This document shows, in pieces, positions 33,499 to 39,749 of a stretch of DNA of 39,749 nucleotides. The first letter of the stretch is position 1, and each line of letters starts with the position of its first letter. The translations under genes were made by a program, and so were the position numbers. A model generated the notes under the pieces. That model did not search any database and had not been told where the DNA came from. It was given only the letters and a program-made list of their open reading frames with translations. The DNA is from Bacteroidales bacterium M3 (GTDB lineage Bacteria > Bacteroidota > Bacteroidia > Bacteroidales > Muribaculaceae): positions 1 through 39,749 of the forward strand of contig LUJN01000029.1 in assembly GCA_001689445.1 (NCBI GenBank). The letters are read 5' to 3'.

Positions 33499-35022
33499 AT
33501 GCAAGAGAAGATTATAATCCTCGACTTCGGCTCGCAGACAACGCAGCTCATCGGACGCCGCGTGCGCGAGCTGAACATGTATTGCGAAATCGTCCCTTAC
33601 AACAAATTTCCCCATGACGACCCGTCGGTCATCGGCGTGATACTTTCGGGAAGCCCTTTCTCGGTCTATGACGAGAAGGCGTTCAAGGCCGACCTGAGCA
33701 AGATACGCGGACGCCTGCCGATACTCGGCATATGCTACGGGGCACAGTTCCTGGCCTACACCAACGGCGGCTCGGTCGAGCCTGCCGGCACGCGCGAGTA
33801 TGGCCGTGCCCACCTTGCAAAGTTTGACAAGGAAAACCCGCTGCTCCACGGGCTGCGCGACAACACGCAGGTGTGGATGAGCCACGGCGACACCATCACC
33901 TCCATCCCCTCGGGCTTCAAGACCATCGCGTCGACCGACAAGGTGGCGATAGCCGCCTATCAGATTGAGGGGGAAAAGACATGGGGCGTGCAGTTCCATC
34001 CCGAAGTGTTCCACTCCGAGGACGGCACACAGCTGCTGCGCAACTTTGTCGTCGACATCTGCGGCGGCAAGCAGGACTGGAGCGCGGCATCGTTTATCGA
34101 GAGCACCGTGGCCGAGCTGAAGGCACAGCTCGGTGACGACAAGGTGGTGCTGGGGCTGAGCGGCGGCGTCGACTCGTCGGTGGCAGCAGTGCTGCTCAAC
34201 AAGGCCATCGGCAAAAACCTCACCTGCATATTTGTCGACCACGGGATGCTGCGCAAGAACGAGTTCCGCAACGTGCTCCACGACTACGAGTGCCTTGGGC
34301 TTAATGTCATCGGCGTGGACGCGAGCGAGAAGTTCTTCTCCGAACTTGCCGGCGTGACCGACCCCGAGCGCAAGCGCAAGATTATCGGCAAGGGTTTCAT
34401 CGACGTGTTTGACGAGGAGGCCCACAAGATAAAGGATGTGAAGTGGCTCGCACAGGGCACAATCTACCCCGACTGCATCGAGTCGCTCTCAATCACCGGC
34501 ACGACAATCAAGAGCCACCACAACGTCGGCGGTCTCCCCGAGAAGATGAACCTGCGCCTATGCGAGCCGTTGCGGCTGCTGTTCAAGGACGAGGTACGTG
34601 CCGTGGGGCGCGAGCTTGGGATGCCCGAGCATCTCATCAAGCGTCACCCCTTCCCCGGCCCCGGTCTTGCCGTGCGCATACTCGGCGACATCACCCCCGA
34701 GAAAGTGCGCATACTCCAGGATGCCGACGACATCTTCATCCAGGGCCTGCGCGACAACGGCCTTTACGACAAGGTATGGCAGGCCGGTGTCATCCTGCTG
34801 CCCGTGCAGAGCGTGGGCGTGATGGGCGACGAGCGCACCTACGAGCGTGCCGTGGCCCTGCGCGCCGTGACATCCACCGACGCCATGACCGCCGACTGGG
34901 CCCATCTCCCCTACGAGTTCCTCGCCAAGGTATCCAACGACATCATCAACAAGGTGCGCGGCGTCAACCGCGTATGCTACGATATCTCCTCCAAGCCACC
35001 GGCAACCATCGAGTGGGAATAA
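33499..35022 (+). CDS. guaA: GMP synthase (glutamine-hydrolysing)
   Basis: Converts XMP to GMP with ATP and glutamine. In 507 aa: the class I amidotransferase domain with GICYGAQFLAY (nucleophile Cys at about 79) and GVQFHPEVFHSEDG (catalytic His and Glu), the PP-loop ATPase domain with VLGLSGGVDSSVAAVLL (from about 216), and the C-terminal dimerisation domain RHPFPGPGLAVRILGDIT...KPPATIEWE. The start MQEKIIILDFGSQT (ATG 33499) matches the family; 49 codons of open frame upstream are rejected because they run through the promoter. Together with purA the window encodes both branch enzymes from IMP/XMP to AMP and GMP. Confidence 0.97.
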   Translation: MQEKIIILDFGSQTTQLIGRRVRELNMYCEIVPYNKFPHDDPSVIGVILSGSPFSVYDEKAFKADLSKIRGRLPILGICYGAQFLAYTNGGSVEPAGTREYGRAHLAKFDKENPLLHGLRDNTQVWMSHGDTITSIPSGFKTIASTDKVAIAAYQIEGEKTWGVQFHPEVFHSEDGTQLLRNFVVDICGGKQDWSAASFIESTVAELKAQLGDDKVVLGLSGGVDSSVAAVLLNKAIGKNLTCIFVDHGMLRKNEFRNVLHDYECLGLNVIGVDASEKFFSELAGVTDPERKRKIIGKGFIDVFDEEAHKIKDVKWLAQGTIYPDCIESLSITGTTIKSHHNVGGLPEKMNLRLCEPLRLLFKDEVRAVGRELGMPEHLIKRHPFPGPGLAVRILGDITPEKVRILQDADDIFIQGLRDNGLYDKVWQAGVILLPVQSVGVMGDERTYERAVALRAVTSTDAMTADWAHLPYEFLAKVSNDIINKVRGVNRVCYDISSKPPATIEWE

Positions 35023-35047
35023 TGCATTGACGACCGACAATAACGAT

Positions 35048-35080
35048 AACGCGCCATGTTCCCGAAGGAGATGGCGCGTT
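35048..35080 (+). terminator. Hairpin after guaA
   Basis: AACGCGCCAT (35048-35057) pairs with ATGGCGCGTT (35071-35080), a 10-bp stem with a 13-nt loop, 25 nt after the guaA stop. The T-run is weak, so it may attenuate rather than fully end transcription into the glycosyltransferase. Confidence 0.6.
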
Positions 35081-35108
35081 GCCGTTAAGAGGATACACAA
35101 TAAACGCC

Positions 35109-36101
35109 ATGAATATCGCTATCGTAATTGACGCACTGCTGCCAGTCACGCTGTATGGCGGGACCGAGCGGGTGGCATACGGGCTTGGAAAAGCCCTTGC
35201 CGATATAGGGCACAAGGTCACGTTCCTTTGCCGCAAAGGGTCGCAATCACCGTTTGCGCGCATTGTCGCATATGACCCGTCACGGCCTGTGGCGGCGCAA
35301 CTGCCTGCTGACATCGACATCGTGCACTTCAACAACACGACCGACCTCCGCGGTCTCGACAAGCCCTATGTCGTGACGCTTCACGGCAACGGGATGCAGC
35401 CAGGGCACATCGACCGCAATTCAATCTTCGTATCGGCCAACCATGCCTACCGCTATGGATGCGACTCCTATGTGCACAACGGCCTCGACTGGGACGACTA
35501 CGGAACGCCCGACCTGACGAGACGCCGCGACAGGATGCATTTTCTCGGCAATGCCGCGTGGAGGGTGAAGAACGTCAAGGGCGCGATAGCCGTGGCACGC
35601 CGTGCCGCCATACGGCTTGACGTATTAGGCGGTCATCGGCTGAACCTGAAGATGGGACTGCGGTTCACTCCCTATCCCTCGATACGGTTTCATGGCATGG
35701 TTGACAATGAGGCAAAACGCCGTTACATCGAGCGTTCGCGCGGGCTGCTGTTTCCCGTGACATGGCACGAGCCTTTCGGCCTCGCCGTCATCGAGTCGCT
35801 CTACTTTGGCGCGCCTGTCTTTGCCACCCCCTACGGCTCGCTGCCCGAACTGGTCACGCCTGCCGATGACGCGAATGTCGGCTACCTGTCAACGTCGGTT
35901 GACGCAATGGCGACCGACATCTCCCATGGGAGAGCGATACCGCCTCAAGTGTGTCACGATTATGCCGTCGATTTGTTCAGCTCGGCAGTGATGGCCCGCG
36001 CCTATCTCGCCAAATACGAGCAAGCGCTCAACGGCAAGCCCCTCATCAACGACTTCGCCCCCGTCACAAATCCCTCCCCCCGCCATTTGCCCTGGGAATA
36101 A
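35109..36101 (+). CDS. GT4-type glycosyltransferase
   Basis: A 330-aa GT-B fold enzyme that probably adds a sugar to a lipid or surface glycan. The N-terminus shows the loop PVTLYGGTERVAYGLGKAL (about residues 12-30) of the GT4 family, with the donor domain motif VTWHEPFGLAVIESLYFGAPVFATPYGSLPEL (about 218-250), which contains the E-x7-E type nucleotide-sugar site (EPFGLAVIE). The start is ATG 35109. It is a little shorter than usual GT4 enzymes (often 350-400 aa), and the middle is compact. It stands alone, not within a capsule locus. Confidence 0.88.
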   Translation: MNIAIVIDALLPVTLYGGTERVAYGLGKALADIGHKVTFLCRKGSQSPFARIVAYDPSRPVAAQLPADIDIVHFNNTTDLRGLDKPYVVTLHGNGMQPGHIDRNSIFVSANHAYRYGCDSYVHNGLDWDDYGTPDLTRRRDRMHFLGNAAWRVKNVKGAIAVARRAAIRLDVLGGHRLNLKMGLRFTPYPSIRFHGMVDNEAKRRYIERSRGLLFPVTWHEPFGLAVIESLYFGAPVFATPYGSLPELVTPADDANVGYLSTSVDAMATDISHGRAIPPQVCHDYAVDLFSSAVMARAYLAKYEQALNGKPLINDFAPVTNPSPRHLPWE

Positions 36102-36136
36102 TAATTGCTACCGGGCACAAAAAACTTGCGGCACAG

Positions 36137-36168
36137 GTTGGTGGAACGGGGAAAAAATAGTAATTTTG
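36137..36168 (+). promoter_or_regulatory. Promoter of rplS
   Basis: GTTG (36137-36140) and TAATTTTG (36161-36168) with a 20-bp spacer, leaving a leader of about 70 nt before ATG 36245. Confidence 0.6.
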
Positions 36169-36244
36169 CAGCGGAATTTCGTAATCTCTGGCAAGACAAG
36201 GCTGCTTGTTATATTGCGAGTATTTATAAATCACTAAATTACAA

Positions 36245-36604
36245 ATGAAAATGGACTTAATTAAAGTAGCCGAAGAGGCGTTTGCATCAGGCAAGCAACA
36301 TCCCCAATTCGGACCCGGCGACACCATCACAGTCGCTTACCGCATCAAAGAAGGTAACAAGGAGCGTATCCAGCAGTACCGTGGTGTAGTAATCCGTATC
36401 TCCGGCGAAGGTGACAAGAAGCGTTTCACCGTGCGCAAGATGAGCGACAACATCGGCGTGGAACGTATCTTCCCCATCGAGTCACCCTTCATTGACTCTA
36501 TCGTAGTCAACAAGTACGGTAAGGTACGCCGTGCCAAGCTCTACTATCTCCGTAAGCTCACCGGCAAGAAAGCTCGCATCAAGGAGCGTCGCGTGGCCAA
36601 GTAA
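36245..36604 (+). CDS. rplS: 50S ribosomal protein L19
   Basis: Large-subunit protein at the 30S-50S interface. The 119-aa sequence has the L19 pattern FGPGDTITVAYRIKEGNKERIQQYRGVVIRISGEG and KYGKVRRAKLYYLRKLTGKKARIKERR. The ATG at 36245 or the one two codons later (36251) could be used. It is alone with its own promoter and a strong terminator, as often seen for rplS outside the rpsP-trmD operon in this phylum. Confidence 0.97.
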   Translation: MKMDLIKVAEEAFASGKQHPQFGPGDTITVAYRIKEGNKERIQQYRGVVIRISGEGDKKRFTVRKMSDNIGVERIFPIESPFIDSIVVNKYGKVRRAKLYYLRKLTGKKARIKERRVAK

Positions 36605-36620
36605 ACCGCACTTTCAACGA

Positions 36621-36667
36621 TACAAAAACGGCATCGTCCCACCAATGAGGGCGATGCCGTTTTTGTA
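36621..36667. terminator. Strong terminator after rplS
   Basis: TACAAAAACGGCATCG (36621-36636) pairs perfectly with CGATGCCGTTTTTGTA (36652-36667), with a T-run in the right arm. Confidence 0.9.
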
Positions 36668-36742
36668 TACACATGCCGTACAAAACAATTGGAGGTGGGA
36701 AATTGTAATAAAGGAGGACTTTCAAACCAAAATTCAGCATCT

Positions 36743-37303
36743 ATGAAAAATATCCTTATTGTCTCGGGACATCCCGACCTCGCACATTCGTTGGCAAACA
36801 AAACAATCCTCGATGAGACAGCCCGCCTGTTCCCATCGGCCGAAATCGCGCTACTCGACAGTCTCTATCCAACATTTGAAATCGATGTGGAGAAGGAACA
36901 GGAGCGTCTTACACGTGCCGACATCGTGGTGTTCCAGTTCCCCATCATGTGGTATAGCTCGCCGTCGCTGCTCCACCGTTATGTAGAGAAAGTGTTCACC
37001 TACGGATTTGCCTATGGGGCAGGTGGCAACCAAGTGAAAGGGAAAAGCCTCGTGCTGTCGTTTACATCAGGCTCGCCGGCCGAAGCATACAGCTATGACG
37101 GAGCACAACACTACCCTATCGACGCCTTCATGCCCCCGTTTATCGGCATCGCATCGTTATGCGGCATGAAATGGGAGGACTATATCTATACCGGCGGGAT
37201 GAATACGGCCGGTGCCGACACACAGGCAAAGGCCGATGACATACGCCACCGCGCCGTGGAACACGCCCGGCGCCTTGCCGAGGTGCTAAAGTCGCTACAA
37301 TAG
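36743..37303 (+). CDS. Flavodoxin-fold NAD(P)H:quinone oxidoreductase (KefF/MdaB-like)
   Basis: A 186-aa flavoprotein that probably reduces quinones with two electrons. The flavin phosphate-binding loop IVSGHPDLAHSLANK (about residues 5-19) and VFQFPIMWYSSPSLLHRYVEKVFTYGFAYG (about 72-101) match the Flavodoxin_2 family; GKSLVLSFTSGSP is the third FMN loop. The start chosen is ATG 36743; an AAAGGAGG at 36711-36718 is too far (about 25 nt) to be its ribosome binding site. No KefC-like potassium channel is adjacent, so a glutathione-gated role is not supported. Confidence 0.88.
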   Translation: MKNILIVSGHPDLAHSLANKTILDETARLFPSAEIALLDSLYPTFEIDVEKEQERLTRADIVVFQFPIMWYSSPSLLHRYVEKVFTYGFAYGAGGNQVKGKSLVLSFTSGSPAEAYSYDGAQHYPIDAFMPPFIGIASLCGMKWEDYIYTGGMNTAGADTQAKADDIRHRAVEHARRLAEVLKSLQ

Positions 37304-37365
37304 CAGGACCCAACTTTCGCCAAACGCATGCGTTATATCTATAGGATATAATAAAGCGTACTCTC

Positions 37366-38454
37366 ATGAATCTGAAAAGTAACCCCATACTAGACATCAG
37401 GGAGCATCTCGACACCCATTGGCGCAAGCTGCTCGGAAGCGCATTCCGATACCTATTGCCACTCGCAGTGTCTGTGGCATTAATTGTATGGCTTTTCCAC
37501 AAGGTCGACATCCACGAGGTGATGGGCATCGTCAGGCATGGATGCGACTACCGTTGGATATTCCTCATGATGGCGATAACCACGCTATCCCATATCATAA
37601 GGGGCATCCGCTGGGGAATACAGTTGCGTGGGGTCGGTATCCCGCGTATGACACCGACAGCCTACAGCGTCTCGATATTTGGCGCATATGCGCTCAATCT
37701 CGTTTTCCCACGGCTCGGTGAGGTATGGAGATGTGTCTACATCACGCGCCGTGAGCACGCATCGCTGTCGTCGGTCGTAGGCACCGACCTCGGCGACCGT
37801 GCCTCCGACGCCGTGGTGGTACTCGCCCTGTTGGAATTGGCACTTATTGTCGCCCATCCGGCGATAGATCAGTTCCTGACGCGGTATGCCGTCGGCAAGG
37901 ATATAGAGTCATTCTCCGACAATCCCTGGATGTGGTGCTACATCGCGTTAGGGATCGGCATCCTGTGGAGCGTGTTCCATTTCTGCCGCAACTACAAGTA
38001 TATCCGCAAGATTGACGGCGTTATAGACCGCCTGTGGAACGGATTCAAGGTCCTTTTCACGATGAAAGGCATTGGGATGTACATTGTGCTGACATTCGGC
38101 ATATGGACTTGCTATTTTCTTGAGACCTACGTATGTTTCTTCGCGTTCCCGTTCACCCGTCATCTCGTCTCAGAGCCGGGGATGGCATTGGGGCTTATCC
38201 CGGGGCTTGTGGTATTCGTGTTCGGGTCGTTCAGCATGGCGATTCCATCCAACGGCGGTCTTGGCCCGTGGAATCTCGCCGTGATGTTTGCCCTCTCCCT
38301 TTACGGCATCTCCAATGCCGAGGGAGCCGCATTCTCAATCGTGATGTGGAGCTTCCAGGCCGCCATGCTCGTCGCCCTCGGCATCTTCAGCGCCATCTAC
38401 ATCGCCGTCAACAAGCCCCCGAAAGCACAACCGACGCAGCTAAACACCCATTGA
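37366..38454 (+). CDS. Lysylphosphatidylglycerol synthase TM-region / UPF0104 family flippase-like protein
   Basis: A 362-aa inner-membrane protein with about eight hydrophobic segments and no soluble synthase domain. The first segment (about 28-44) is followed by LMMAITTLSHIIRGIRWGIQLRG (R-W pattern) and SIFGAYALNLVFPRLGEVWRCVYITRRE (about 104-131), which is the family mark (N...P.R.GE..R), then GTDLGDRASDAVVVLAL. The late SMAIPSNGGLGPWNLAV (about 290-306) fits the second mark (P..GG.G..). The family moves or presents lipids; the substrate is unknown. Confidence 0.88.
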   Translation: MNLKSNPILDIREHLDTHWRKLLGSAFRYLLPLAVSVALIVWLFHKVDIHEVMGIVRHGCDYRWIFLMMAITTLSHIIRGIRWGIQLRGVGIPRMTPTAYSVSIFGAYALNLVFPRLGEVWRCVYITRREHASLSSVVGTDLGDRASDAVVVLALLELALIVAHPAIDQFLTRYAVGKDIESFSDNPWMWCYIALGIGILWSVFHFCRNYKYIRKIDGVIDRLWNGFKVLFTMKGIGMYIVLTFGIWTCYFLETYVCFFAFPFTRHLVSEPGMALGLIPGLVVFVFGSFSMAIPSNGGLGPWNLAVMFALSLYGISNAEGAAFSIVMWSFQAAMLVALGIFSAIYIAVNKPPKAQPTQLNTH

Positions 38455-38534
38455 CTCAATTTACGTATCAGCCACAAAAGCCGGTTGAAACGCTAAAAAC
38501 CCGTTGAAAAATTATTTATGGCAACAGCAAAAAA

Positions 38535-38615
38535 TGGTTCCCTAATGGTTCTTTGGTTCTTCAAAAACAACAGCGACACCACTAATTAAAGAACCAAACG
38601 AACCATCAGGAACCA
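38535..38615. repeat. Inverted repeat made of three TGGTTC and three GAACCA words
   Basis: TGGTTC occurs at 38535, 38546 and 38554; GAACCA at 38591, 38600 and 38610. The two halves are imperfect reverse complements (TTGGTTCTT near the centre, GGTTCC outside), so the 81-bp segment can fold into a long hairpin or give phased protein-binding half-sites. Confidence 0.7.
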
Positions 38616-38801
38616 AAACGTATTCATAACATTTTTAAGTTTAAGCACGCCGAACGATAAAAGTGCCCCGAATTTTAACCGCCGTCTTTTCATATTGATT
38701 CGAATTTACCAAAACGTGACTAAGAGCATGCAGGAAGAGGAAATCAAGGCAGACTCCTTGACTTTTTATTCTACCGATGTACCAATCCCCTGATTTTTAT
38801 C
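38616..38801. other. Non-coding A+T-rich spacer
   Basis: No gene or RNA can be supported. The stretch lies between the inverted repeat and the promoter of the last gene. Confidence 0.5.
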
Positions 38802-38809
38802 TACATTTG
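38802..38809 (+). promoter_or_regulatory. -7 box for the last gene
   Basis: TACATTTG fits TAnnTTTG. It ends 4 nt before the ATG at 38814, so the ATG at 38829 is the more likely start. Confidence 0.55.
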
Positions 38810-38828
38810 CGATATGAAACTTGGAACC

Positions 38829-39566
38829 ATGCAAAAATATATCGCCATAATATTCGCGTTGTCATTCTCCACTCTCACGTGTAGTGGACAATCTTTTCTT
38901 GCAAAATATCCCAAGCTGACAGAGAAAAATCTGCCTGCATTTTTCGGGGATTGGAAAGCCTATTCGGATTCAGTGGCAAATAATGTGGAATGCAATTCCG
39001 ATATATGTAGAGTTGTAAATGCAGAAATTGATTCAGCCTTTCATATCATCAGGGCATTGCAAAGTGATGTTTCCCACTATGTAGCAAAGCGAAAAGTAAA
39101 ATATGGAATAATACCACAGTATATTCCTGTTGAATATTACCCTATTGCGCCGTCCCCTAACGATACGCTATTTTTTTCATATGATTACGCTTCGCTATAT
39201 GACAGTATCTTGGTAAGGGATACGATAACGCCCAATTTAGGACCAAATGAGCTATACTTAACTGAAAATATACGCACTCGCTTATTGGAGTTTATAACTG
39301 GCTTAAATGTTGATAATGAAAGGCCGTGGAGATTTATAAAAAAGAATATTAAAGCATTGCTGAAATATATTCGCCATTACAACGAGGAGCACTATGGTAT
39401 GGTAATTTTTAACGATTACCCCTATATTTGGAAAGTTCAAACCACCGATGATTTTATCGTTTTACATATAAGAGCATCCAATTATATCGGCTACGAGGAA
39501 TGGTACATAAAGAAAGGCAACAGTTTTGAGAAAGTGCCAGGCATACATAATGCTTGGATAGAATGA
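38829..39566 (+). CDS. Unknown exported 245-aa protein
   Basis: The start is ATG 38829 on the basis of the promoter position. The N-terminus MQKYIAIIFALSFSTLTCSGQS is a signal peptide; TLTC is a poor lipobox, so a soluble periplasmic form is also possible. The rest is mixed helix and strand, rich in Y, N and I, with ENLPAFFGDWKAYSD-type acidic-aromatic stretches and a strand-rich C-terminus (YPYIWKVQTTDDFIVLHIRASNYIGYEEWYIKKG). The gene is A+T-rich like the 29613-31659 cassette, suggesting transfer. I recognise no family. Confidence 0.78.
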   Translation: MQKYIAIIFALSFSTLTCSGQSFLAKYPKLTEKNLPAFFGDWKAYSDSVANNVECNSDICRVVNAEIDSAFHIIRALQSDVSHYVAKRKVKYGIIPQYIPVEYYPIAPSPNDTLFFSYDYASLYDSILVRDTITPNLGPNELYLTENIRTRLLEFITGLNVDNERPWRFIKKNIKALLKYIRHYNEEHYGMVIFNDYPYIWKVQTTDDFIVLHIRASNYIGYEEWYIKKGNSFEKVPGIHNAWIE

Positions 39567-39710
39567 GAATATGTTAAGCTTTGTTGTTTCTTCCAGTGAA
39601 GAAAAAGAGATTATAACCGAGTGGCATAGACAACTCGCACATCGAAATAATCGTAGCACCGAATAACCGCACGGATGGAGTTGGCAATCATCCTATTCGC
39701 GATCGCGACA

Positions 39711-39737
39711 GGTCGCGACCCAATGCTGTTCACTTAA
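39711..39737. repeat. Inverted third copy of the left-end repeat
   Basis: The stretch beginning GGTCGCGACCCAATGCTGTT and ending CACTTAA, read on the minus strand, matches 11-37 with one mismatch and 91-117 with one mismatch. It includes the perfect palindrome GGTCGCGACC (39711-39720). Confidence 0.8.
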
Positions 39738-39749
39738 GGGCATTATATC

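Noticed and set aside
33418..34425. Open frame of 335 codons on the minus strand opposite guaA
   Set aside because: It is a shadow of guaA caused by high third-position G+C; the sequence has no domain pattern and includes the guaA promoter.
36711..36718. AAAGGAGG as a ribosome binding site
   Set aside because: It is about 25 nt from the ATG at 36743 and no closer start fits the flavodoxin-fold N-terminus; Bacteroidetes rarely use this motif.
38535..38615. Regular GGTTC/GAACC words as a CRISPR array
   Set aside because: Repeat units are only 6 bp, inverted in the middle and spaced 8-11 bp, with no spacers of 30 bp or nearby cas genes.

Overview
The window looks like a chromosomal segment from a Bacteroidales bacterium, most likely a Muribaculaceae relative. 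The evidence is Bacteroidetes-type promoters (TAnnTTTG -7 boxes at the right distance before many starts), almost no Shine-Dalgarno sequences, G+C-rich codon use in the housekeeping genes, and protein families typical of the order (DUF4250, OmpA-type porin, TlpA-like lipoprotein, LptF/G permease, Fur-purA pair). The species call is inference; no rRNA is present.

Layout: 1-238 holds two copies of a palindromic repeat. 239-4422 is uvrA followed by a translationally coupled MATE exporter. 4473-4690 is a Bacteroidetes promoter and a clear cobalamin riboswitch leading into a three-gene biotin-dependent carboxylase operon (biotin carboxylase, biotin carrier, carboxyltransferase; 4796-8384), probably propionyl-CoA carboxylase linked to the B12-dependent methylmalonyl-CoA route. 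The minus strand then carries typA and an operon of two NSS sodium symporters separated by a small membrane protein (8555-13480). VanZ-like and TlpA-like genes converge on a strong bidirectional terminator. 15394-18710 is acyl-CoA synthetase, folP and cdaA. 18792-21873 is fur, purA and a DUF1015 gene. 21944-25771 holds DUF4250, a membrane protein, DUF486, a secreted Cys Ntn-hydrolase, a thioesterase and dprA. A nucleoside phosphorylase follows, then a 132-bp inverted-repeat element, an LptF/G permease and tgt.

The accessory part is 29154-31980: a predicted rod-shaped non-coding RNA of about 200 nt (6S-like in shape) followed by three A+T-rich genes of unknown function, the last broken by a frameshift at an A6 run. 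After it come ompA, guaA, a GT4 glycosyltransferase, rplS, a flavodoxin-fold reductase and a flippase-like membrane protein. The right end holds another A+T-rich exported orphan and an inverted copy of the repeat seen at the left end.

Most genes are housekeeping. The best leads are the B12 riboswitch on a carboxylase operon with a signal-peptide-like leader ORF, the candidate structured RNA, the A+T-rich unknown cassette, the repeat families, and two conserved enzymes (UvrA, TGT) that lack expected zinc-binding cysteines.
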